A stretch of 64,000 bases of DNA from Hyalella azteca (Eukaryota > Arthropoda > Malacostraca > Amphipoda > Hyalellidae). The notes below the pieces were generated by a model. The model did no database searches. It was not told where the DNA came from and saw only the letters and a list, made by a program, of their open reading frames with translations. The DNA lies in the NCBI RefSeq assembly GCF_000764305.2, contig NW_025932737.1:150172-214171 (forward strand), written 5' to 3'. Of the stretch, positions 62,701 to 64,000 are shown piece after piece (positions within the stretch are counted from its first letter, which is position 1; the number at the start of each line of letters is the position of its first letter). Made by a program: the position numbers and the translations under genes.

Positions 62701-64000
62701 CGTCTTTGCTGTCGCCCATGTTGAGCTTCTGAACATGTCTGGAGGCTCGCTTCATCCTGGGGCTGTTGAGGCGGTCTAGCGATGGTCTGTTGTTGCTGCC
62801 GCCGCTGTTGCTTTGGTTCTCTGAGCCTGAGTCGTCGTCCATACTCTCCCGTACACGCTGCTCGTGTCTGTAACAAACGCTCATCTTAGATACAGACTAC
62901 ATGATGCAGACTATGTTACAATGATTCTGCAACAAACGCTCATCTTAGTGAGGGTTACAGACTATATGATACAGACAATGATGTTACAATAATGGCCTCC
63001 CACATACGGTACTCTCCCGTACACGCTGCTCGTGTCTGTAACAAACGATCATATTAGTTACAGACCACATGATGCAGACTATGATGTTACAATGATGGCC
63101 TCTCACGTGCTTTCACGTACACGCTGCTCGTGTCTGTAACAAACGCTATCTTAGTTACAGACTATATGATGCAGACTATGTTATAATGATTCTGCAACAA
63201 ACGCTCATCTTAGTGAGGATTACAGACTATATGATACAGACTATGTTACATTGATGGCCTCCCACATACTCTCACGTACACGCTGCTCGTGTCTGCAATT
63301 AACGCTCATCTTAGTGAGGGTTACAGACTACGGTATATGATACAGACTATGTTACAATGATGGCCTCCCACATACGGTACTCTCACGTACACGCTGCTCG
63401 TGTCTGTACAAACCTTGTGTGTTTCAGTTTCAGGTACAAACACTACAGCTACAAACAACGCAGTTACAGGCTATGAAGTTACTGAAAATGCTGTTATAGC
63501 CAAATCAGTTTTAGACAATACAGATAAAACAGTACAATCTAAACAAGGCGGCTAGACTGAATACAGTTACGAACATCGATTACTGACAACGTGGTATAAA
63601 GAGATATGAACGAAACATCACGTGCTAATAAGAAGCATATTATGGTAGGGCAGATGGGACCTCGCATAATATGCATCATGAGGCGGACGGTGAGGCAAGT
63701 GAGGGCACGAGGGTTCTCACCTCAACATCATGAGGCGGAAGGTGAGGCAAGTGAGGGCACGAGGGTTCTCACCTCAACATCATGAGGCAGAAGGTGAGGC
63801 AAGTGAGGGCACGAGGGTTCTCACCTGAGCATCATGAGGCGGAAGGCGAGGCAAGTGAGGGCACGAGGTTCTCACCTCAGCATCATGAGGCGGAAGGTGA
63901 GGCAAGTGAGGGCACGAGGGTTCTCACCTCATCATCATGAGGCGGAAGGTGAGGCAAGTGAGGGCACGAGGGTTCTCACCTCAGCATCATGAGGCGGAAG
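25654..64000 (-). CDS. FMNL: formin-like protein (FMNL / Frl), Diaphanous-related formin; 5' end outside window
   Basis: FMNL formins are Rho-GTPase-regulated actin nucleators and elongators of the cell cortex, filopodia and lamellipodia. Reading 5' to 3' on the minus strand, the exons are 62867-62654, 62061-61985, 60736-60565, 40922-40779, 40142-40026, 39490-39374, 38301-38184, 37309-37143, 36441-36222, 35274-35147, 34114-33865, 33161-32967, 31486-31323, 30329-30199, 30023-29859 and 25866-25654. They total about 860 codons and cover the FH3/DID, coiled coil, a short FH1, FH2 and DAD. The phases agree at every junction except after 30329-30199. The FMNL subfamily, rather than DAAM or FHOD, is shown by [36 protein letters not shown] and the [23 protein letters not shown]. 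The first roughly 200 residues, including the start, are missing. A 19.6-kb intron (40923-60564) carries assembly scars. Many exon edges are tandemly repeated. Confidence 0.93.
25856..25995. repeat. tandem duplication of the FMNL terminal-exon acceptor edge
   Basis: The first bases of the exon, its CAG acceptor and about 60 bases of intron (ATCACCGCCGCCTGCACCAA) are repeated once more about 77 bases upstream on the gene, near 25935. The copy has TGTAG in place of TGCAG and some indels. Confidence 0.75.
26000..29858 (-). other. FMNL intron before the terminal exon
   Basis: About 4 kb of AT-rich intron. Short frames on both strands have no motifs and no paired splice sites. A (AT)n patch lies near 28790. 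Confidence 0.6.
29859..30023 (-). CDS. FMNL: FMNL exon, Ala-rich post-FH2 linker
   Basis: Acceptor GTCCCCCAG, donor CATCAG|GTCACA, 55 codons in phase 0. It starts [17 protein letters not shown], then two alanine runs (6 and 11 residues) broken by QQRD, and ends [10 protein letters not shown]. It corresponds to the helical linker after FH2. The alanines use mixed GCN codons interleaved with CAG, which suggests growth of a GCA/CAG triplet tract. Confidence 0.88.
30140..30212. repeat. 21-bp tandem array at FMNL exon donor
   Basis: Three copies of CTTGCAGCTCACCCTGTAAG abut the 30199 exon end. On the gene strand each contains the exon's last bases plus the GTGAGC donor. The copy next to the exon is 2 bases longer than the other two. 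Confidence 0.85.
30199..30329 (-). CDS. FMNL: FMNL exon, end of FH2, with a 2-base insertion
   Basis: Starts [20 protein letters not shown] in phase 0 and continues to [11 protein letters not shown], the last FH2 helices. The exon is 131 bases, but neighbours on both sides are phase 0, so a multiple of 3 is expected. The extra two bases sit in the last 10 nt. In the adjacent 21-bp repeats the same segment reads KAYR and is in frame with TADTD of the next exon. As assembled this copy would shift the frame; it may be a sequencing or assembly error. Confidence 0.85.
30363..30735 (-). mobile_element. tRNA-derived SINE, split by a nested MITE
   Basis: Homologous in inverse orientation to the SINE at 61733-61984. 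The B box (reverse complement GGGATCGAACC, 30524-30534) and A box (CCACTGGGCCAC, 30720-30731) are both present, but the body is interrupted at 30565/30709 by a MITE. It lies in an FMNL intron. Confidence 0.85.
30566..30708. mobile_element. Harbinger-like MITE copy 1, nested in SINE, CTG target duplication
   Basis: 143 bp beginning GGACCATACTTTTAAAACTC and ending TTTTTGAAAGTATAGGC, ends that are inverted repeats of each other. It is flanked by CTG on each side. Comparison with the uninterrupted SINE at 61733 shows that exactly one CTG existed before insertion, so this is a true 3-bp duplication. CWG duplications and GGGCC-type ends fit the PIF/Harbinger superfamily. Confidence 0.8.
30736..31322 (-). 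other. FMNL intron remainder
   Basis: AT-rich intron with no exon or array beyond the SINE and MITE. Confidence 0.5.
31323..31486 (-). CDS. FMNL: FMNL exon, FH2
   Basis: The acceptor GTGACAG leaves two bases that complete GTG with the preceding exon's G. It encodes [20 protein letters not shown] and ends DKLQK at AAA|GTTTGT. The [10 protein letters not shown] motif is the FMNL form of this helix. Confidence 0.9.
31505..31710. repeat. 33-bp tandem array beside an FMNL acceptor
   Basis: Six copies (five 33-bp steps, one of 30 bp) of ACAACACTGTATTGTCACAC... begin about 20 bases into the intron. On the gene strand each unit holds TACAG|TGTTG, which resembles the true acceptor GACAG|TGTCG, so this may be a diverged acceptor-edge array. 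Confidence 0.85.
32505..32990. repeat. 61-bp tandem array carrying an FMNL exon end and donor, 8 copies
   Basis: Eight units with a strict 61-bp step from 32532 to 32960 each contain GCTCACCCTGTGCAGCAATT. The last flows into the real exon. On the gene strand every unit carries the exon's last 15 bases plus GTGAGC. Units differ by single substitutions. Confidence 0.95.
32967..33161 (-). CDS. FMNL: FMNL exon, FH2 core
   Basis: After acceptor [27 protein letters not shown], the hallmark FH2 motif, then [15 protein letters not shown] and [10 protein letters not shown]. It ends CAG G|GTGAGC in phase 1, joining SLENIV in the next exon. All conserved residues of this segment are present. Confidence 0.95.
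33160..33680 (-). other. FMNL intron
   Basis: AT-rich intron with a short AAGTTAAAATATTTTC repeat near 33235. No exon. Confidence 0.5.
33681..33925. repeat. 89-bp tandem array carrying an FMNL exon end and donor, 3 copies
   Basis: Copies start at 33681, 33770 and 33859. The first two each hold the last about 60 bases of the exon (encoding [16 protein letters not shown]), the intact donor GTGAGT and a short intron stub. The third is the real exon end. Confidence 0.95.
33865..34114 (-). CDS. FMNL: FMNL exon, FH2
   Basis: Acceptor ATTTCTGCAG, phase 0: [20 protein letters not shown], then [27 protein letters not shown] and [20 protein letters not shown]. It ends GCG TTT G|GTGAGT in phase 1. It is the 'knob/coiled' part of FH2. 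Confidence 0.93.
34120..34250. repeat. short tandem array upstream of the exon acceptor
   Basis: About six alternating units of TTTCAGCCATGTTGAAG / TTCAGCCATTCAAAT lie in the intron next to the acceptor. They include no exon bases. Confidence 0.8.
34690..35160. repeat. tandem array of FMNL exon end plus GTATTG donor, about 8 copies
   Basis: Variable units of about 44-65 bp each contain AATACCTCAGTATCTG, which on the gene strand is the exon's last 9 bases (GATACTGAG, Asp-Thr-Glu) and the donor GTATT. The final copy is the exon itself at 35147. Confidence 0.9.
35147..35274 (-). CDS. FMNL: FMNL exon, FH2
   Basis: Acceptor CTGTTGCAG with phase 1 input: [20 protein letters not shown], then [20 protein letters not shown] and DTE. 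It matches the FH2 segment between lasso/linker and knob. GC-rich exon. Confidence 0.9.
35440..35525 (+). mobile_element. fragment of the retroelement tail family
   Basis: GGCAACAGGCCATGGA, then TCTATTTCTTCAGTGCCG and CACTTCTATTCTATG: a degraded copy of the tail found at 38475-38610. Confidence 0.6.
35530..36221 (-). other. FMNL intron
   Basis: No exon. A 90-codon plus-strand frame at 35855-36127 has no motif. Confidence 0.5.
36222..36441 (-). CDS. FMNL: FMNL exon, FH2 N-terminal lasso/linker
   Basis: Acceptor ACGTTGCAG, phase 0: [20 protein letters not shown], then [10 protein letters not shown] and [20 protein letters not shown]. It follows directly on LKPNQ of the previous exon, the conserved FH2 dimerisation lasso. 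Donor GTCG|GTGAGT. Confidence 0.93.
36442..36955 (-). other. FMNL intron with GGGGTAATAAG repeats
   Basis: Four copies of (T)CTTATTACCCCG-like sequence occur at about 36540, 36561, 36913 and 36931. No exon. Confidence 0.5.
36960..37160. repeat. tandem array of FMNL exon end plus donor (about 62 bp, 3-4 copies)
   Basis: GACTAACCTGGTTGGGCTTG recurs near 36970, 37032 and (true exon) 37137, with a truncated unit at 37097. On the gene strand each full copy holds CTCAAGCCCAACCAG (Leu-Lys-Pro-Asn-Gln) and the donor GTTAGT. Confidence 0.9.
37143..37309 (-). CDS. FMNL: FMNL exon, short FH1 and start of FH2
   Basis: Using the acceptor CTCAATGGCAG the phase matches the preceding exon. It encodes [20 protein letters not shown], then the FH2 start [20 protein letters not shown] and LKPNQ. 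The proline region that binds profilin-actin is very short, with no long polyproline run, unlike vertebrate FMNLs. An acceptor 22 bases further upstream (CCCCCTCAG) would break phase. Confidence 0.88.
37332..38050 (-). other. FMNL intron
   Basis: AT-rich intron with a short TAGATAATAGAATGATACAT repeat near 37425. I see no further FH1 exon here. Confidence 0.5.
38051..38245. repeat. 125-bp tandem duplication of FMNL coiled-coil exon end
   Basis: The last about 60 bases of the exon (encoding [19 protein letters not shown]) are present twice, at 38057-38120 and 38184-38245, separated by TTATAAGTG repeats. In the outer copy the donor GT has become CT, so only the inner one can splice. Confidence 0.92.
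38184..38301 (-). CDS. FMNL: FMNL exon, coiled coil
   Basis: Acceptor CCCCGTCAG, phase 0: [20 protein letters not shown], then [19 protein letters not shown], ending G|GTACAC in phase 1. It is the C-terminal part of the coiled coil that follows the dimerisation domain. Confidence 0.9.
38310..38610 (+). mobile_element. LINE/SINE-like tail copies in tandem
   Basis: CAATCGTCAGTTATGGAAAG repeats are followed by two tandem copies of the tail hairpin unit (TCGGCA ... AGGCC ... GGCCT ... TGCCGA), each ending in TTCTAT-type repeats. Same family as 18870-19015. Confidence 0.65.
39070..39335. repeat. about 41-bp tandem array, 6 copies
   Basis: Units of AACGAACTCTTAATTATTTTT followed by TATTACGGCCCCAAAT run up to 40 bases from the donor of the 39374 exon. 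No exon bases are included. Confidence 0.9.
39374..39490 (-). CDS. FMNL: FMNL exon, coiled coil
   Basis: 39 codons, phase 0 at both ends: [20 protein letters not shown], then [19 protein letters not shown], donor AACCAG|GTGAGC. Strong heptad pattern. Confidence 0.92.
39835..39987. mobile_element. Harbinger-like MITE copy 2, CAG target duplication
   Basis: GGGCCATACATTCAAATCTC ... TTTTCTGAAAGTATAGGCC, flanked by CAG at 39832-39834 and 39988-39990. Confidence 0.8.
40026..40142 (-). CDS. FMNL: FMNL exon, FH3 dimerisation/start of coiled coil
   Basis: 39 codons in phase 0: [20 protein letters not shown], then [19 protein letters not shown], donor [18 protein letters not shown] is diagnostic for FMNL. 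Confidence 0.95.
40143..40778 (-). other. FMNL intron
   Basis: AT-rich, no exon or repeat seen. Confidence 0.5.
40779..40922 (-). CDS. FMNL: FMNL exon, FH3 armadillo repeats
   Basis: 48 codons in phase 0: [20 protein letters not shown], then [20 protein letters not shown] and NTESEELH, donor CAC|GTAAGT. Among the most conserved FMNL segments. Confidence 0.96.
41404..41575. repeat. three 64-bp copies of the edge of a distant FMNL exon
   Basis: Units start at 41413, 41477 and 41541. Each contains, on the gene strand, the end of the exon that lies at 60565 (PDCFHIEFM) plus its donor GTGAGCAAAGAG. They sit inside the same intron but near its other end, and stop at the single N at 41575. Confidence 0.95.
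41575..41575. other. single N, scaffold join
   Basis: One ambiguous base where the 64-bp exon-edge array changes abruptly into an unrelated satellite. Confidence 0.9.
41577..41870. repeat. about 65-bp satellite, 4-5 copies
   Basis: AACATTTCTCCACATAGGAA, then AATAAAAAATATTTGTACTG and CACAAATAAATTACAG, repeated with small changes. No coding content. Confidence 0.92.
41871..43550 (-). other. FMNL intron
   Basis: No exon found. A plus-strand frame at 42393-42695 has no motif. Confidence 0.45.
43550..43760. repeat. about 46-bp tandem array, 5 copies
   Basis: Units of TTTACAATACATTGTATTAAAAGCGTACGTCAGCTCC-like sequence with substitutions. Confidence 0.88.
43760..44565. other. FMNL intron; unassigned 72-codon frame at 43944
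   Basis: A plus-strand frame at 43944-44162 starts [20 protein letters not shown] and ends with basic residues. No family, splice or promoter context is visible, and it lies antisense within the FMNL intron. I would not call it a gene. Confidence 0.2.
44570..44690. repeat. (AATAAT)n microsatellite with internal duplication
   Basis: AATAAT runs flank two copies of TACTTTTTAATAATAATAAT. Confidence 0.9.
44783..44918. repeat. 136-bp long hairpin with a tiny loop
   Basis: Arms of about 66 bp (CTGAAGGATGAGTA... and ...TACTCATCCTTCAG) pair over their full length with a few mismatches and indels, around CTCT at 44853-44856. It could be a foldback MITE or a small-RNA-type hairpin. Confidence 0.8.
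44919..46255 (-). other. FMNL intron
   Basis: AT-rich, no exon seen on either strand. Confidence 0.45.
46255..46575. repeat. 119-bp tandem array, 3 copies
   Basis: ATGAACGCGAATCACAGTCG recurs with a step of 119 (ATCACAG at about 46301, 46420, 46539). Units also hold AGATTGAGGAAAATAAAG. Confidence 0.9.
46680..47060. repeat. about 66-bp GC-rich tandem array, 5-6 copies
   Basis: Diverged units with GTACGGGCCGAACTTTCG and CATACGGGCGGGACG, decaying towards the right. Confidence 0.85.
47060..49615 (-). other. FMNL intron
   Basis: No exon. A cluster of ATTAGTA/TACTAAT motifs lies at 47850-47960. Confidence 0.45.
49621..49761. mobile_element. Harbinger-like MITE copy 3, CTG target duplication
   Basis: GGGCCACACTTTCATAACTC ... 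TTTTGATAGTATAGGC(C), flanked by CTG at 49618-49620 and 49762-49764. It has an 8-base internal deletion relative to the other copies. Confidence 0.78.
49765..53084 (-). other. FMNL intron
   Basis: No exon. Contains a small inverted repeat at 50689-50723 and a tandem region at about 51840-52030 built from ACTTGCGTTCTATTA and AGTTAACGTACATGTA units. Confidence 0.45.
53085..53134. repeat. 20-bp array GCACAAATGGTACGACGTGT, cut by an adapter
   Basis: About three copies that end directly at the Nextera junction at 53135. A closely related array (GCACAAAGGGTACGACGTGT) occurs at 54122-54240. Confidence 0.88.
53135..53172. other. Nextera mate-pair junction adapter
   Basis: Same 19 + 19 base mosaic-end junction as at 8177. 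It interrupts a tandem array; sequence to its right (53173 on) need not be contiguous in the genome. Confidence 0.97.
53173..54120. other. FMNL intron
   Basis: No exon supported. ACCACATGACGATGCTGGTG occurs twice right after the adapter (53174, 53204). Confidence 0.4.
54120..54240. repeat. 20-bp array, 5-6 copies
   Basis: GTGCACAAAGGGTACGACGT units, then diverged GTAGGCAAATGGTGCGACGT ones. Same family as 53085-53134. Confidence 0.88.
54405..54600. repeat. cluster of GCATGACATCATGC-type palindromes
   Basis: AGCATGACATCATGCT and variants (GGCATCATGCTATACGATAGCATGAT) recur five or six times, each self-complementary, so the region can fold into several short hairpins. Confidence 0.65.
54690..54765. 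repeat. 29-bp tandem repeat, about 2.5 copies
   Basis: CACTTGATCGATCAATTAGTC repeated with AAA linkers. Confidence 0.8.
54766..56370 (-). other. FMNL intron
   Basis: No exon. ATCAGCACTGGTGAT palindromes recur at about 55263 and 55308. Confidence 0.45.
56375..56520. mobile_element. Harbinger-like MITE copy 4
   Basis: GGGCCTTACTTTCAAAACTC ... TTTTGGAAAGTATATAGGCC. Flanks are CAG on the left and CTG on the right, differing in the central W base. Confidence 0.75.
56521..58430 (-). other. FMNL intron
   Basis: No exon; AT-rich TATAATAAATAA tract at 56550-56610. Confidence 0.45.
58435..58750. repeat. about 45-57-bp tandem array, 6-7 copies
   Basis: Units of CACCACACAAGCTAGTCACT and AACGCACACATACGCATCAGTAGAC. 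The minus-strand 109-codon frame across it is repeat translation. Confidence 0.92.
58751..59575 (-). other. FMNL intron
   Basis: No exon supported. Confidence 0.45.
59590..59715. repeat. (CAG)n triplet tract
   Basis: Interrupted CAG/GCA triplets, with about 13 uninterrupted near 59668-59710. It is intronic; the poly-Leu/Ala frames are not genes. Confidence 0.92.
59790..59995. repeat. purine minisatellite, 15-bp unit
   Basis: GAAGAGGGAGAAGGT units, about 13 copies, all purine on the plus strand apart from one T per unit. Confidence 0.92.
60340..60439. repeat. 22-bp array GTGTGGAGACACTCGGTCACAA, 4 copies, cut by an adapter
   Basis: Four near-identical copies, the last truncated at the Nextera junction. 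Confidence 0.92.
60440..60477. other. Nextera mate-pair junction adapter
   Basis: Third 38-base mosaic-end junction. A plus-strand frame through it reads [11 protein letters not shown], the well-known adapter-derived peptide. It separates the 22-bp array from the FMNL exon-edge repeat. Confidence 0.97.
60478..60600. repeat. 64-bp duplication of an FMNL exon end and donor
   Basis: GCTCACCATAAACTCGATAT and its surroundings occur at 60496 and 60560. The right copy is the true exon end; the left one repeats the last about 30 exon bases and the donor. Same unit as 41404-41575. Confidence 0.95.
60565..60736 (-). CDS. FMNL: FMNL exon, FH3 armadillo repeats
   Basis: Acceptor TTTGTCACCAG; AG from the previous exon plus A makes Arg, then [40 protein letters not shown] and PDCFHIEFM, donor ATG|GTGAGC, phase 0. 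Highly conserved in FMNL. Confidence 0.95.
60740..61732 (-). other. FMNL intron
   Basis: A GAAGCAGTAACTAAGCAGTA repeat (3 copies) lies at 60820-60920. No exon otherwise. Confidence 0.5.
61733..61984 (+). mobile_element. full tRNA-derived SINE with (ATT)n tail, abutting an FMNL splice site
   Basis: A box GTGGCCCAGTGG (61738-61749) and B box GGTTCGATCCC (61789-61799) have tRNA-like spacing. A body follows, then the AATCGGCGAGAGGCC ... GGCCTAATAAACG tail, and (ATT)n to 61984. Promoter boxes are intact, so RNA polymerase III transcription is possible. It is inverted relative to FMNL. Confidence 0.9.
61985..62061 (-). CDS. FMNL: FMNL exon, FH3 armadillo repeats
   Basis: 77 bases after acceptor [29 protein letters not shown], then NHHSY and AG to complete Arg. 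The donor GTAATA is formed by the SINE tail. Confidence 0.93.
62062..62525 (-). other. FMNL intron
   Basis: AT-rich; no exon. Confidence 0.5.
62529..62596 (-). pseudogene. partial duplicate of FMNL exon 3' half
   Basis: 68 bases repeating the end of the next exon ([20 protein letters not shown]) with an intact GTATGC donor and about 50 bases of shared intron, 125 bp from the original. It has no acceptor: the 5' side is TTTAAATGCAAAT. One silent difference (C to T in the Ser/Lys region). Confidence 0.9.
62654..62867 (-). CDS. FMNL: FMNL exon, linker and first FH3 repeat in window
   Basis: Acceptor TTTGTTACAG. The first A completes a codon with AG of the preceding exon, then [20 protein letters not shown], a Ser/Asn-rich disordered linker, and [19 protein letters not shown], donor [19 protein letters not shown] is a strong FMNL signature. 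Confidence 0.93.
62845..63415. repeat. array of FMNL exon acceptor edge, 5 copies
   Basis: CGTACACGCTGCTCGTGTCT (gene strand: acceptor ACAG plus the first exon bases) recurs near 62850, 63018, 63117, 63277 and 63386, with ACAGACTATATGATACAGAC spacers. Outer copies are diverged. Confidence 0.92.
63416..63665 (-). other. FMNL intron
   Basis: CTACAGCTACAAACAACGCAG-like short repeats; no exon. Confidence 0.4.
63670..64000 (-). repeat. 52-bp array, likely the donor edge of the preceding FMNL exon, 7 copies to the window end
   Basis: Copies of CATCATGAGGCGGAAGGTGA plus AGGGTTCTCACCTCA step by 52 from 63674. On the gene strand a unit reads [12 protein letters not shown] then AG|GTGAGA. That ends in exactly the phase needed by the exon at 62867 (Arg-HEQR), so this is probably the repeated end of the next upstream FMNL exon. 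The real exon lies at or beyond the right edge. Confidence 0.65.

Overview
This is a eukaryotic window, AT-rich and full of introns and repeats. It comes from an invertebrate, most likely an arthropod; a crustacean is my guess, at low confidence. The genes have conserved GT-AG exon structures, a tRNA-derived SINE, CR1-type LINE debris, Harbinger-like MITEs and very many minisatellites. It is a short-read mate-pair assembly: there is a 649-base N gap, a single N at 41575, and three uncleaved 38-bp Nextera mate-pair junction adapters at 8177, 53135 and 60440.

Layout. 1-340: minisatellite. 515-2000: a dead CR1-like retrotransposon (+), with a frameshift and an internal deletion. 2926-3938: two-exon TP53RK/Bud32 kinase gene (+), a KEOPS tRNA-modification subunit. 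4100-13500: mostly non-coding, with an inverted-repeat element (about 6.2-7.4 kb), small foldbacks and the first adapter. 13518-18057: a GTSF1 (Asterix-like) piRNA-pathway gene (+), six clear exons plus a last exon with two possible acceptors; one intron appears to use a GC donor. 18221-18869: N gap. 19186-20102: a long Gln/Lys-rich repeat exon (+) whose phase would allow it to be a C-terminal extension of GTSF1. 20103-25653: the space between convergent genes. 25654 to the right edge: the formin FMNL/Frl on the minus strand. Sixteen coding exons are resolved, from the armadillo-repeat GBD/FH3 region through a coiled coil, a short FH1, FH2 and the C-terminal DAD. An edge of a seventeenth lies at 63.7-64.0 kb; the N-terminus is outside the window.

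The most unusual signal is in FMNL. At least 11 exon-intron boundaries, on 10 of 17 exons, sit at the end of a tandem array whose unit contains the exon's own last (or first) 9-70 bases plus the splice site. Units run from about 21 to 125 bp, in 2 to 8 or more copies. Nine of the 11 are donor sides. I see nothing like it at TP53RK or GTSF1. It could be a real mode of tandem duplication at splice junctions, or partly an assembly effect; copies differ by substitutions, which favours real repeats.

The mobile elements are also informative. LINE and SINE tails share a hairpin with compensatory base changes. A Harbinger-like MITE sits inside a SINE, so its 3-bp CTG target duplication can be read directly. 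Another SINE ends exactly at an FMNL 5' splice site and supplies the intron's first bases.
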